NCBI GenBank assembly: GCA_034440615.1
Contig: JAOTOM010004568.1
Coordinates: 239,501 to 303,500 of the forward strand
DNA from: Ashinkailepas kermadecensis
Taxonomy: Eukaryota; Arthropoda; Thecostraca; Neolepadidae
Direction of reading: 5' to 3'
DNA length: 64,000 nucleotides
Part shown: positions 1 through 11,389 of the stretch, piece after piece
Position numbering within the stretch: the stretch's first letter is position 1
Layout of the letters: each line of letters begins with the position of its first letter
Translations under genes and position numbers: made by a program
The notes under the pieces: generated by a model
The model's database searches: none
The model's input: the letters and a program-made list of their open reading frames with translations, nothing else
Told to the model about the DNA's origin: nothing

Positions 1-108
1 CAGTGGAATGGACTGCCTGCTGATGCTGTGGGGAGTTCCTCATTGAATGTATTTAAAAGTAGGGTGGATAAATTTTTTAGACAGGAAAATCTTGTTTTTG
101 AGTTATAA
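1..108 (+). pseudogene. LINE reverse transcriptase C-terminus
   Basis: The frame starting at base 1 reads 35 codons to a TAA at 106-108. It carries the usual C-terminal signature of CR1/Jockey-group non-LTR polyproteins: WNGLPADAV, then SSSLNVFKSRVDKFF. In the family this is the last segment after the RT thumb. The 5' part lies outside the window, so it cannot be judged whether the copy is intact. The downstream tail recurs near 62.5 kb, which supports a LINE 3' end. Confidence 0.6.
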
Positions 109-345
109 TTTGTGATGGATGGGTGAGATGTATGTTAAGTAAGTGTGCATGGCACAGACCCCTTTAAGCAGGCATGGATGCAGTTTGAAAATTATTGATA
201 AGGCATTCACTCCACATGTGTTAAGAGAGATCAGGGGAATAGGGCTGGAAAACTAGGGTAGATAAGCATTGATGGGTGTGTGGGATATTGGAGGACTGGT
301 TCTTCAGGATGTGGGATGGTTGGGGAGGGTCTTTTTACCAGGCTT
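109..345 (+). repeat. LINE 3' tail, dispersed copy 1
   Basis: This follows the LINE stop codon directly. It matches 62466-62725 over its length, with shared blocks such as CCCCTTTAAGCAGGCATGG, AATAGGGCTGGA and TTGATGGGTGTGTGG. Two unlinked copies with the same boundaries fit the 3' untranslated region of one LINE family, or a SINE that borrowed the LINE tail. Confidence 0.6.
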
Positions 346-394
346 ATATTATCTTCCATTTACAGACTTAACTGGATAGGCCCTTGGGTCTCTT

Positions 395-870
395 ATTCAG
401 TCTAAACGCTTTATAACTTTATATAGGGTGTACCTAGCAGTGGATTCAGCACCTTCCTTCGGGATGTGATACTGATGAGATTGTCTATGGTAGCACAATG
501 GGTATGATGGGAGGAGTTTGTAATTGTGGAGTGTGTTATGCAATAGCAAGTGAGTCTCTTAATAAGTCTAAACGCTTTATAATTTATATAGGGTGTACCT
601 AGCAGTGGATTCAGCACCTTCCTTCGGAATGTGATACTGATGAGATTGTCTATGGTAGCACAATGGGAGTGTGTTATGCAATAGCAAGTGAATTGGTGCT
701 AGATAGGCTGCGATATATAGCTTCCTAGGAACTTGAGATAAGGGATTGATTGGGGTGAGAGTATGTACATTTCTAGTACCTTTTCCAGATAGGCTTAACC
801 CAGATGGGCCCCTGTGGCTCTTATTAAGCCTTAACACTTAATGACTTTATGCAGGATATTCAGGTGACAG
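395..870. repeat. 166-bp tandem duplication plus partial third copy
   Basis: The segment starting at TCTAAACGCTTTATAA (401) recurs at 567, 166 bp later, and includes the block GGTGTACCTAGCAGTGGA. A more diverged third version covers about 800-860 (GGGCCCCTGTGGCTCTTATT). Position beside a LINE tail suggests duplicated LINE 3' sequence; that link is inference. No coding potential is seen. Confidence 0.55.
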
Positions 871-1637
871 GACGCCCAGCCTAACTGCCAAGCTATTTGT
901 AACGCCAATTGCGTACTCTCGCTGATGATACAGCTGCACTCACGTCGAGGTCTAAGGACGCCACGCTAATCACGTTTTGAGAGGCCTCGATAGCCAACTG
1001 AACAGCCCTCTCGACAGTGTGTGTGCACAGTATATGCGGCCACGTTGAGTGGAGTGGGTTAGATCCTGCCAGGGTCTCGTTACGCTCGGGTACCGGCTGA
1101 ACGGAGACACCGTCATCATCTCGCGCTCCCAGTCGATTAAGTTGCCCTGGTGCATTGCGCTCCACCGCATGGCATGCGGGCGGAGCGCAAGCACATGTCC
1201 TTCAGCCTGTCTGTGGTGCCTACTATCTATATCACAATGCGACAGATCTAGCTCTGTGGCATAGTGCCTCGCTTTCGCTCTCAGCGCTGCCAGAAGCAGT
1301 GTCTCTGGATTAGCCCAGTGGGTGTTTCGTTGCAGCTCGTGAAATGCTGTGCGGCTCGGCGTCAAGGGTGAAAGAAGATGCACACCCTTGCAAAAAAAGT
1401 GTTTAAGTCCATGCTGGTAGCTGGTACGGCCAGTATTTCTTCGTATGACCACATGGCCACACAGGCGAGCGTGGGCCATGCGTGGTTAGGATTTTCTTGC
1501 TGACAGCCTAAGTAGGTACGTTAGCGCTCTGCACGCCTCTTCCCAGCTGGTAAAGCAGAGTGGGCGATGTGTAGCTGGCTAAGTATCTCATCGATAATTA
1601 TTTGGACAAGACCAGGAACGATAGTGAACTCCTCAAC

Positions 1638-2022
1638 GACAATAACCTCAGAGGTTCTAACGACTACTTTTCCCAAGGGTCCATCTATCTCCGACAATAA
1701 CCTCAGAGGTTCTAACGACTACTTTTCCCAAGGGTCCGTCTATCTCCGACAATAACCTCAGAGGTTCTAACGACTACTTTTCCCAAGGGTCCATCTATCT
1801 CCGACAATAACCTCAGAGGTTCTAACGACTACTTTTCCCAAGGGTCCATCTATCTCCGACAATAACCTCAGAGGTTCTAACGACTACTTTTCCCAAGGGT
1901 CCATCTATCTCCGACAATAACCTCAGAGGTTCTAACGACTACTTCTCCCAAGGGTCCATCTATCTCCGACAATAACCTCAGAGGTTCTAACGACTACTTT
2001 TCCCAAGGGTCCATCTATCTCC
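1638..2022. repeat. 55-bp minisatellite, 7 copies
   Basis: Seven nearly identical 55-bp units start at 1638, 1693, 1748, 1803, 1858, 1913 and 1968. Each carries the palindrome AACCTCAGAGGTT. Units differ only at single bases, so the array is young or homogenised. The period is not a multiple of three and it encodes nothing evident. Confidence 0.95.
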
Positions 2023-3000
2023 GAAGCGGACGTGCCGTCTCTGTGTTCCAAAGAATGCGCATGTTCTGGAAGCTCCATCAGAATAGCATGGGGATTGTGG
2101 AAGCCAAATCACTTTGACGGTACTTTCCACATACTCAAAAAACCTTCGGCCTCACCTATCGACTTTTCGATAATTTAAGTTGCAAAACTTGCAGTAAAGG
2201 TGACCTTGATGACTGGCCAATCGTTCCTACGTAACGGCCAGGGGGAATCTCCAATGATTTTCATCACGATTGGGGCCCCAAAAGGAGCCCCAAAATGTTC
2301 CACGTTAAGTCAGTGGACTCGTCAGCTGTTTTCTATCCATCGCTATTTTGATTGCGGCACCGCCACTACGAAGACAGATAGACAAACCTTATCTGTATGA
2401 ACATTTATTTTTCGAATGTGCCCACCAAACGACTCGAGTCCCTACACTGTATTACAGTACGACACTGTCGTCCAGCTTGCTCAAAACCCTATCTCAAAAT
2501 AAGCTCATTCATGTAAACCTTGCAAGTAAACCACTGTACTGGTCATTTGCTGCTGAGCTCGCATAATCGACATATGTCAGCGTATGACCCGGTGTCAACG
2601 GTGGTACCGTCACATCCTAGCCTGCGAATATCCACATCCATCTCCCGCTATATTGCTGACAGCCCGCGAGCGCGCCGGCTGCGCGGCCAGACTGAGGAGC
2701 AAAATCAATTACCTCCTCATATGGCTCAGAAATCATAGCGACGTGCTCTTCTCTCTCTTTCAATTGCTATTTTAGGGTGTCACATCATTTCTGCTGTCAA
2801 AATGCTTGCAAATAGCCCCTCTTCACGGACAATGCTTTGCTATTCGTCTTTTGTCGTTCGTCCTACTCAGCCCGTCCTCGCCAAATGTTCGCACTGTTCA
2901 CCGATGCTTCACTGCCACCTGATATCAACTGTACGATATCCATTGCATAGTTATTAAAAAGGGCAGCGCGAGCCCTATTCGAAATGCCATATCGGTGTGC
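2023..3000. other. Gene-free unique sequence
   Basis: Only short frames are present (at most about 70 codons), with no recognisable domain, tRNA or transposon end. Confidence 0.5.
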
Positions 3001-3017
3001 TGCCAGGACTGGCTGAC

Positions 3018-3320
3018 TGGTGCAGTTCTGGGCTGGATGTCTGGTGCAGTTCTGGGCTGACTATCTGGTGCAGTTCTGGGCTGGCTGTCTGGTGCAGTTC
3101 TGGGCTGGATGTCTGGTGCAGTTCTGGGCTGGCTGTCTGGTGCAGTTCTGGGCTGGCTGTCTGGTGCAGTTCTGGGCTGGCTGTCTGGTGCAGTTCTGGG
3201 CTGGATGTCCGGTGCAGTTCTGGGCTGGCTGTCTGGTGCAGTTCTGGGCTGGATGTCTGGTGCAGTTCTGGGCTGGATGTCTGGTGCAGTTCTGGGCTGG
3301 ATGTCTGGTGCAGTTCTGCA
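3018..3320. repeat. 24-bp minisatellite, about 13 copies
   Basis: TGGTGCAGTTCTGGGCTG recurs every 24 bp from 3018 to 3306. Because 24 is a multiple of three, frames stay open on both strands through the array. Those repetitive 'proteins' are therefore not evidence of a gene. Confidence 0.95.
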
Positions 3321-3393
3321 GGTATGTGCTACTCGCTCCGAGGAGACCGCTGACATAAAATCATCACCGAATATGTCCATGCTAGTGTTGGCT

Positions 3394-3555
3394 GTTGCAG
3401 CTGAGGTAGAAGGTGGGTGGAACCCAGAAGGACCTGGCTGGTTGGTTGTTGCAGCTGAGGTAGAAGGTGGCTGGAGCCCAGAAGGACCTGGCTGGTTGGT
3501 TGTTGCAGCCGGGGTAGAAGGTGACTGGAGCCCAGAAGGACCCAGAAGGACCCAG
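3394..3555. repeat. 54-bp tandem repeat, 3 copies
   Basis: Units start at 3394, 3448 and 3502 with GTTGCAGCTGAGGTAGAAGG, ending in a short duplicated CCCAGAAGGA motif near 3530-3555. It lies inside the 3' side of the decayed minus-strand gene at 3.6-4.2 kb. Confidence 0.9.
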
Positions 3556-3569
3556 AAGGCTGCGAAGGT

Positions 3570-4215
3570 GAATTACGTCTGACATATTCCGCTCTATTTT
3601 GCCTCCCTTGTCCCCCATTAGCACGCTTGCTTCTTCTTTCAGCTTCAGCTGCATCCAGACCAGATACTCTCATTGTACTCGGCTTGCGCTAGTCAAAGTC
3701 CACTCTCATTTCTGGTGTGGGTTTCATCCTCGGACACCAAACAGCGCTGTCTTTGCATTTGCAGTACGCAATGTCAAATAATTGTGGAAACCACTGATTG
3801 TGTTCGTCGGGGTCGATCATCCTTGTTTTCCCCATTATGTTTGCCATGCGCAATGCTTTCTCAGCCGTGTTGCTGCCTTTTCCAGCACACGAGCGCAGGT
3901 CACGTATAACACGAGCTTCGCTGTTTACAGGAATGCCTTCATTCTCCCATAGCTCTACCACTGCACATATCTTCGCGAATGCACTTGTTTACACCCCGTC
4001 CCATGATTTTTGTCTCACCTTTTGCTCATAGCACATGTCTCGAAACACCTCCTTCATGAAGCACAACACATCTTGTCTCAGAAACATGTTCTTCTTCAGA
4101 TAATTGCGACGTTTCGCAACGTATCGCTACGTATCTATTGTTTTGGCCCCATTTCCACCATTTCTTTTCAGATCAAAATAGTTGGTAAAGACATCAAAAA
4201 CGCGTTTTTCTTCAC
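3570..4215 (-). pseudogene. Decayed transposon-associated protein (LFDIxxCKC type)
   Basis: The minus strand reads, across stops and frames, a charged helical segment, then VVELWENEGIPV at about 3950, then FPQLFDIAYCKCKDSAVWC at about 3770, then a basic tail to about 3570. The order 'LW..A.IP' helix followed by 'LFDI..CKC....C' recalls an uncharacterised multicopy family common in arthropod genomes. I recognise the pattern only from general familiarity. Function is unknown. At least one stop (TAA near 3996) breaks it. It could alternatively be a real exon split by an unseen intron. Confidence 0.35.
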
Positions 4216-4786
4216 TGCACCCTTACTAGTCCGAGTCTGAGAAACCTACTACTAAAACAAGCGCCGCAGCTATCCTCGCAGCCAAAGAAAGCTACCTCAC
4301 CCGAGATTGCGTTGCTGCCGCATCTCAGGCGGGAAAGCTCTCACTACCAGTTTTTCCCGCGTGACTTGTGTGCGTGCACCATCTCCAAGCACATTGCCTA
4401 TGGGAAATTACATGCGACCAAAACTCAGCCAAACATCATACATTTGCCACTGTTGGTTAAATTCTAGCCACAACCCTGATTTAAGAGGTATGTACCCGTT
4501 GATCTCGAGCTCTCCACTTTCTTCTGTGGAATTCAAATATGCAAAGATAGCACAGATGCATGTGCTTAGTGTCGCTTTTTCACCCGTAATCCGTTGAAAA
4601 AGAATGGGAAGATCCCCTTAGCTCAGCTACATGTGTACCACGATCACTCGCTTACCAGAATGGGAGGAATAACACAGGGGAAGATGCACAATTTGCGCCA
4701 ACTTTTCGGAAAAGGAACATTATGACCATGATATGCTAAGCATGGTCTTCTTTCATTCTCATATATCTTCTCAGGTCCTTTCACCA
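4216..4786. other. Gene-free stretch
   Basis: No domain or repeat was recognised. Frames of up to about 95 codons exist but lack any family signature. Confidence 0.4.
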
Positions 4787-4787
4787 T

Positions 4788-4831
<44 letters not shown>

Positions 4832-4832
4832 A
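4787..4832. repeat. (AT)n microsatellite
   Basis: About 46 bp of alternating AT with one C interruption. Confidence 0.97.
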
Positions 4833-4903
4833 TATCTGGTATCTTAATATTTAACCTTTGTTTGCTGATTTGTATTATATTTCTAGTAAGATGCTTTAAA
4901 AAG

Positions 4904-5110
4904 CGCCGCCCCGGTAGCTCAGTTGATTAGAGCGCTGGCCTGCACTGGTCTTCCCTGTTCAAGCAACACAGGGTTCGGGCCCCTTCACGCGCTAGCATTT
5001 AGCCCCCGGCTGGGAGGGTCAGTTGGCAGCTGGCCCGATAAGGCCGGGGGTGAGCTACCGGGCGGCCGTGTCGGTGCATTGACGGCACGTTAAAATTTCG
5101 GTCAAAATTC
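4904..5110 (+). mobile_element. tRNA-derived SINE
   Basis: The head looks like a tRNA gene with internal RNA polymerase III promoters: an A box TAGCTCAGTTG at 4915-4925 and a B box GGTTCGGGCCC at 4972-4982, about 46 bp apart. The anticodon region does not fold as a clean tRNA. A non-tRNA body with GGCTGGGAGGGTCAG and ACGGCACGTTAAAA follows to about 5100, which is the layout of a tRNA-derived SINE rather than a working tRNA gene. Ends and target duplication were not resolved. Confidence 0.6.
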
Positions 5111-6940
5111 TGCCGATGAACCCGTGATGAAAATTCTGCCGATTCGTGGATCGAGTGGTGGGCCCAGGGTTCACGCAACAAGCTCTGCTTAGCAGTAGAA
5201 ACCTTGTTAATAAAGCCACCTTAGCAAGAACTCGGATTAAATTTATTTTTAAACGCGCAATTAGAGCAGCCCTGCCTCATTTGCGCCGCATTTGCCTTGT
5301 GTCTAGAAACTATAGGTATGCTTTGTACCACTATAGAAATGATGCGAAACTTCAGGCACTTTTTCGATGTTAAAGGGAATATTGGACCACTATCTCATAT
5401 ATTATGATCAGTACACTTCTTATTCAGTACCTCCCAAATTGGGTATGCACATAATTTTACCAGCGAGATCGATAGGAAGCCCTCACTCCAGGCGTATCCC
5501 CAGGATTATTAGCTTGGGAACTGCCTGCGAAGCTTTGGAGGAGAAGCCATGGTGAATGAGAACAAAAAATGATGATTCGCATTAGTTTCGCGGCCGGCGT
5601 GAATGTGAGTGGGCTGGACAGAATTTATAGGGGCGGAGGTTTCAGCCCTCCCAGGGAGACTCTGCAGACGCTTCTGCCTCACCAGCAATAACTGTAGCCC
5701 TTGGGAGTGAGGAATGATAAGGAGGGAAATAAGGATTGATTTGCTCTGCAGCATAAATTCCGCTCAGTAATTATCTCTCTAAATAGGCCCCAGGCACATA
5801 CGAAACGCTGAAACAGCCATTAGAACACTGTTTCCTAGTTCTGTCTTAACTGCGCTAGTGGTGCAATTGGGGTCCGACAAATGGTGGTGCAAATAGGGTA
5901 ATGGCTCCACCAAGCAAAACTAGTCACTGACGAAGAACTCGCGCACGGAGCACCTCTATTCTGGTTAAATATTAAGCGTCATTCCACAATGCAGGTACTG
6001 TATATGATCATAGTTGCTTCCCGGCGTTGATAGCACAGTTATACACGGGTAGCATACACTGGAGCTTCACAGACGTACCCCACGTCTGTACCGCTGCTGG
6101 AGAGGAAGAGGAAATAACAAAATATACAGCCACATCGTCTCTCTAAGAAATAATTGGCTTTTAATATGGCAATCAGCTGTGTAAATTATCAGATAGTGTG
6201 TGCGGGGGCATTAGGAATGGCACTCATATTAAGCAGTCTCCCTCGTGTTTATTTTGGCTTATAATGCAGATTAAATCTATTAGACAATGGCATATAATGT
6301 CAACGGGCACCACTTAAAAGCTGTTCAGAAATTGCATGGCATGCATGTACCACTGCGGCAGCTTCCTCTCGTGGTACGCTATTATCTCGTGCATGCTACG
6401 ATCGTGGAAGCAAGCACGTGAAAAACCACATTCATCAGAGCTGCCACAGTGCTTTTCCGATATCCTTCAATCCCCACAATGTAGACGAAAAGAATGCCAA
6501 AAGCTCCTGACACCTGTTACTGTTCACGTAAAGTTGCAGGCTAAATGGGAGAGAGATCTTCGACTGCAGGATAATCTTGTCGTAGCCAAAAATGTTTCGC
6601 AACTGACATCTATGACAAAATATGTCTTGTTTAGGCGGTTGTACTATCGCTTTATGTACATAATTATATCAACCAATTCACGACTGGCTATGTATGACTT
6701 TCGAAGCTCCAGTGACTGCGACCACTGTCCAGGGCAACATGATTCGATCCTGCTGTACTGTAACGTTGTACGGAGTGGCCCCGTCCGAGGAGCCGCCGGC
6801 CAGTCAGAATGCACTCTTATTCTTCTGATTAAGCTTGGCAATGCATACATTTGCGATGTAAGAACTCTGGGACGGTTTCCTAATTTGGGGTATTTGCATC
6901 TCATGCACTAAATAATATATCAGTTTAAAAATGCATCACC
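5111..6940. other. Gene-free stretch with unassigned frames
   Basis: Frames at 5146-5373 (75 codons) and 6336-6911 (191 codons) are open but show no recognisable domain and no strong coding bias. I saw no RNA gene or transposon end here. Confidence 0.4.
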
Positions 6941-6944
6941 AAAT

Positions 6945-7835
6945 TATATGACCGGGACGAAAGTTACGGTGAGTAATGAACGAAGATGCCCGAAAAGTTT
7001 TTTTAAGTGAACGTCCTCCGTGAGATAGAATCACCACGTACCATGAAAATAACGAAGGCACAATGTCAGGGGAGGGTGGAAGGGGATTGCAATACGTCTT
7101 CCTTCAATATCATTACCCTTGGGTGCAGTTTCCGTGTGTATCGGATCTATATTACAGCTGAGATTATGCTTGTGTTAATTAGGCCCCACCAAAGTTCACC
7201 GGCTGGATCCGCCACTGTCGGTGTTTGGTATCGTGTGAGCGCGTGGCGATCCGCTGTTGGGTGTTGATGTGAGCGAGGCCACACCATCCGGCGGCCGCTT
7301 TGTGACGGAGCGGGCCAGTGTGGGGTATGTAGATGGGGTCGCTTCAGAGGTGTGGCGACTGACGTGTTGGCCGCTTGCACTGGCGGCCGCTGTGTGACGG
7401 AGCGGGCCAGTGTGGGGGGTAGATGGGGTGTAGATGGTGTTGTTGGGTCGCTTCAGAGGTGTGGCGACTGACGTGTTGGCCGCTTGCACTGGCGGCCGCT
7501 GTGTGACGGAGCGGGCCAGTGTGGGGTATGTAGATGGGGTCGCTTCAGAGGTGTGGCGACTGACGTGTTGGCCGCTTGCACTGGCGGCCGCTGTGTGACG
7601 GAGCGGGCCAGTGTGGGGTACGTAGATGGGGTCGCTTCAGCGGTACGGCGACTGAAGGCCGCTCGCACTGGCGGCCGTCGTGTTGTTGCTCGCAGATTGC
7701 CGTCAGAGCATGCGTGTAGTGGTGGACTGATGTAGTGGTGGACTGATGCAAAGTGCGACCTCGCGTGTCTACGAACACCTGCGTCTGGTGGGTGCATTAT
7801 TTCGCGGATTTTCGAAACATGAAATGAAACGATGC
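6945..7835 (+). repeat. 0.9-kb dispersed repeat, copy A
   Basis: This matches the reverse complement of about 59185-59915 along nearly its whole length. Shared blocks include TGACCGGGA (6950), CATGAAAATAAC (7042), ATATTACAGCTGAGATTA (7150), CCACCAAAGTTCACCGG (7186), GGATCCGCCACTGTCGGTG (7206) and CGTGTCTACGAACACCTG (7766). Copy A lacks about 100 bp present in copy B near 59545-59665 and carries an expanded VNTR. The block GGATCCGCCACTG, reversed, is CAGTGGCGGATCC, a sequence like hAT termini. The family is unnamed by me; a nested hAT-like end inside an older repeat is possible. Confidence 0.75.
7301..7680. repeat. 92-bp VNTR inside repeat copy A
   Basis: TGTGACGGAGCGGGCCAGTG recurs at 7301, 7393, 7502 and 7594 (spacings 92, 109, 92). 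The second unit carries a 17-bp internal gain. Copy B at 59 kb has a single unit, so the expansion happened in this copy. Confidence 0.9.
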
Positions 7836-7839
7836 CAAG

Positions 7840-8548
7840 AAAAGAGAAAAAAGGGTCATTAAGACTACAGTAATTAAATGAACACCTGGGCTTTGCAATA
7901 TACGATCAAAATGCCACAGAGGCATTTCCCCAAAGCATTGATGGAGCTTTCCAGTGTATTCCGGAAAATCAAGCTGTGCTTTTACATAGCTTTGTCTTTT
8001 CTAAGTAGTGTTTTAAAGTCAAATCCGTCTCACCACGCACGAAAGAAATGCACGGATATACATGTTTGCATCTAGTTTATGTTAACCTAATATGAATGCA
8101 GTTTAGCGTATATTAACAGGTGGTGCTAGTTTGGAGCTTGAACAATAGGTGTTATGTTACGAATTTTGGAGTTGTTCTTATGTACAAGATTCTGGATTTT
8201 CTGCCTTGCCCACATCATTTTATGTCGGACCATGTTTGTTGGACAACTAGCGTTGTGGTTTCGTGATGGTTTAGTCGCACGGCGGTTGCAGTGTGAAATA
8301 ATAGCATCGTGCATGGTGTTTCACTGCCAATTCATCTCAGATAGAAATACGAACTTTCCTGCGTATTCACTTCTACGATCATTGGTCCCAAGAGAACATT
8401 TCCTTTATGTCCAAATTGCATTCTTGCATTGATTGCCACCTGCCGCCGTGAGAGCGAATTGTACTAAATACATATTTTAAATGACTTTCAAATCTGAAGG
8501 CATGCAACGTGCTAAGCCCGGCTCTGTGACACATGCAACGCTGTTTAC
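7840..8548. other. Gene-free AT-rich stretch
   Basis: No feature was recognised; the longest frame is about 90 codons and has no domain. Confidence 0.4.
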
Positions 8549-8716
8549 GGGCCATGTCGGAGAGCCGAGCGAGTTTCATTGAACAAAATCAGCTTGAGGA
8601 AAATTTGTCCCAGAAAAGTTCTCCATACTGGCGGGCCATGTCGGAGAGCCGAGCGAGTTTCATTGAACAAAATCAGCTTGAGGAAAATTTGTGCCAGAAA
8701 AGTTTTCCATACTGGC
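8549..8716. repeat. 84-bp tandem duplication
   Basis: GGCCATGTCGGAGAGCCGAG occurs at 8549 and 8633, with 84-bp units almost identical (three or four substitutions). Being a multiple of three, the duplication keeps a short plus frame open. Confidence 0.9.
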
Positions 8717-9895
8717 GGCCCAGTGCCGTCGGCGGAAACTCCGCCAGTTGGCTAATTGCTGGCCAAACGTCTGTGCTAGCATAATTCAGGTATCGCTGAC
8801 TGGTAACACATCTCAATATAGTATTAGCTATGGTTACCTGCACTGCAGGTGCACAATAGTTGAATCTCAGGTTGCAATTACATCGAGCGCCTCAAGCAAT
8901 GTTTCTATGCTCTCTGCTTTAGGCAAAAGGAGGCAAACAGTAATACGTAATTTGGCGAATTTTCAGCAATCGGGAGCTGCACCAACATGACGCCGATATA
9001 TTTTACCGGAGAGCTGAACTGAGCTGAACTGTGTTCGGCATCCAATCACACCCAGCCATTTGCACATACCTCATGTCTGTCGCCTCATGCCTAGTGCTCC
9101 GCAAAGATCACTGTGCCATGGAAATGAGCTTTGTCGGACATTCGCTGGATCGTAGACGAACGTCATAAACAGTCCAGTTTCTGGCATGGGGTCATTGCAT
9201 GGCATTACTGGAGAGTGTAGTATTGGAAACATTACAGACGCAGCGTCAGCTTTCTCTTTTTGCAACATCAACTTTGCAATTTTGCGCCAGAGGTCACTCT
9301 AGTGATCTTCTGCCCATATGCATATAACACGTATGCATATGACACTGCACTGGCTATAATTGCTAGGCAATCGCAATGCCCTGCAGCTAACAAGTGCCCA
9401 ACTATTTGGCGGCGTGGTGTCACGACTAGAGCACGACACCGACTTAAATTTTCAAATCCGGTTCAATCTGAATACGTATGAACCAAACCGATTCGAATCC
9501 ATAGTCGTGTTGGATAGAAGTGTCCATCCGTTATCCAAGCCATTTCCAAATATGTAAGATAGCCAAAGCCTGATTTGTTACAATAATAAATAGCATTGAT
9601 ATTATATGTATTTATTTATTACACGTGATCAGGGCGCTACACAAAATATTATTTTATTATTTATTATTATTATTCGATCATCGTCATTTCAGAGTACATA
9701 GTATGGATGCCAAGTCAAGTACCCACGTGCCAAATCATACAAATAAATACAAGCACGCTTGCTTGTTTGAGTGCGCTCATCTGTGATTGTGGTAGCAAAA
9801 ATATAAACACGCACACACATGCATTCGCTAACACACAACGCATATAGCTCACACTCACACAACACACACCATGCATGAGGAGTGAGTCAAGTATG
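8717..9895. other. Gene-free stretch
   Basis: No gene is recognised. A TTATTA-rich segment lies at about 9590-9675. Confidence 0.4.
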
Positions 9896-9900
9896 ACGGA

Positions 9901-10258
9901 TTACGTCACGGATTTTGATCTTAAGCAGTCGTTTCGGCACGTTGGACAGACTGGCACATATGACATGGTGGTTGTATAGTTGCAAGGCACGATGCGTATA
10001 TTGCCGCTTTCCATGAGTATTCCAGACCCGGTGCAGAGACAGGTAATGCGCCTGCCTGTAGTGTCTCGGACCACATGTTCACAGTCGTGTGTCAGAGATG
10101 AACGCAGTTCAGCGGGTTTATCATAGGTCAAAATACTATGAATGAGACGCAAGTCGAAATATGACAAAGCATAGATGCACAAAGCCATCCTATCTGGACT
10201 CAAATCATAGATGTGGTCCCATTTTCGACGATCTGAGATAACCGTGGCGGAAATGCTG

Positions 10259-10321
<63 letters not shown>

Positions 10322-11080
10322 GTTTTGCAGTGTACCTTCGGTTGGCGCCACCGAGCACTTGCACACCGTACCTAACGTGAGACAACACAGGAACATCATC
10401 AATCGTTGGTAAGACGTTGATAGGCAAGATATGCTTAGCATGCATCAAAGTTAACAGGAGTAACATGAGTAATGTCTTTTCCCACGACAGTTCTAGGTCC
10501 GTGATCACGCCAAGATTGTTCACATCCTTAGACAATGGCGGCGACTGGTTCATGCATTTGATCGATGATGAGTCTTGGATCTGGGTTAGCTGACGACGGT
10601 CACCGCACAGCAGACGCTCCGGTCTTGTTTGCGTTGACAATCAACATGCTTAATAATCAAAGTACACATTATATCCAGCATCTCCTCCGAAGCTAACGTC
10701 GACTCTGGGAGCCTGCTGCGCGTCCCAGTGATCGCCACCGATCACCGATCACATTATGTCGTCTGCGTAACGCGCTATGGCGATGCGGAAGCCACCAGTG
10801 ACTGATGGAATGAAGCAAGTGATGTCGTTCGTGACAATGTTGTAGAGTAGGGGTACTAAGCGCGATCCTTGGATCGTCCCTGTGTGGATTTTGTTTGGAT
10901 TCAGAGTGTGCTTCGCCCATTCTGACCCGTTGCGTGCAACCCTCGAGGTGACACTTAAACCACCCGGCGGAAGTTTCGAGTTGCATAAACTTCATGAGCA
11001 GTGTAGAATGGTCTACCCGCTTGATAATAAACTACCGACATACTTTAGCAAATGCCAACTTTTGCGCTTTGTGTTATGTC
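9901..11080 (-). pseudogene. Decayed non-LTR (LINE) reverse transcriptase
   Basis: Read on the minus strand, this gives the second half of a Jockey/CR1-type polyprotein. TQRVRMGEA (about 10935) is followed by GTIQGSRLVPLLYNI (about 10870), then the catalytic box YADD at 10758-10769, then NNLGVITDLELSW (about 10520) and HVRYGVQVLGG (about 10365). After the AT run come DRMALCIYALSYFDLRLIH (about 10180) and a C-terminus ending at TAA 9901-9903. The family copies RNA into DNA at the target site. Several frameshifts separate these blocks and the 5' half is missing, so the copy is dead. The order and spacing match the family's RT palm, thumb and C-terminal region. Confidence 0.8.
10260..10319. repeat. 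(AT)n microsatellite inside LINE
   Basis: About 60 bp of pure AT interrupts the LINE thumb region, between the HVRYGVQVLGG block and the downstream C-terminal block. Confidence 0.97.
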
Positions 11081-11260
11081 TCTAATTGGTTGGAGCTCAA
11101 AATGATTATAACTCATAGACGGTTGGGGCGGTCCAAACGCTGCGGCTTCCGGGGTTACTGTTTATTTGTGGGCGGCCGAACCCACATTACCTTGGGCTGC
11201 CATATTTGGCGGGACTATGGCAGCGAGTCAGAAAGTCTCCATAACCACACAACACCTCCC
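11071..11260. repeat. Dispersed LTR-like sequence
   Basis: The first about 55 bp (TTGGTTGGAGCTCAAAATGA region) recur at 20849-20900, at the other end of the gypsy element. The following part (CCAAACGCTGCGGCTTCCGG, about 11130-11250) recurs at 32865-32985. The location just beyond the minus-strand pol 3' end is where the 3' LTR is expected. No clean TG...CA ends were fixed, so LTR identity is inferred. Confidence 0.5.
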
Positions 11261-11389
11261 TCAAGACGCACAATCACTGGACTCATCTGCGTCTGATAAC
11301 AAGTCGTCAAATATCGCCAAAAGCGCAATGTAGCAGAGGTACGATAGCACTGATACCGACACTGACGGGCACCACCAGGACTGGCTACA

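Noticed and set aside
970..1479. 169-codon minus frame
   Set aside because: Longest non-repeat frame on the left side, but no recognisable domain, no supporting flanks and no clear codon bias; kept only as unassigned.
1638..3320. Regular direct repeats resembling a CRISPR array
   Set aside because: Repeats abut without unique spacers, there are no cas genes, and the genome is eukaryotic.
4904..4990. tRNA gene
   Set aside because: A and B boxes are present but the cloverleaf does not close; a long non-tRNA body follows.
6336..6911. 191-codon plus frame
   Set aside because: No domain or conserved motif recognised and the opposite strand is also partly open; chance is plausible in 64 kb.
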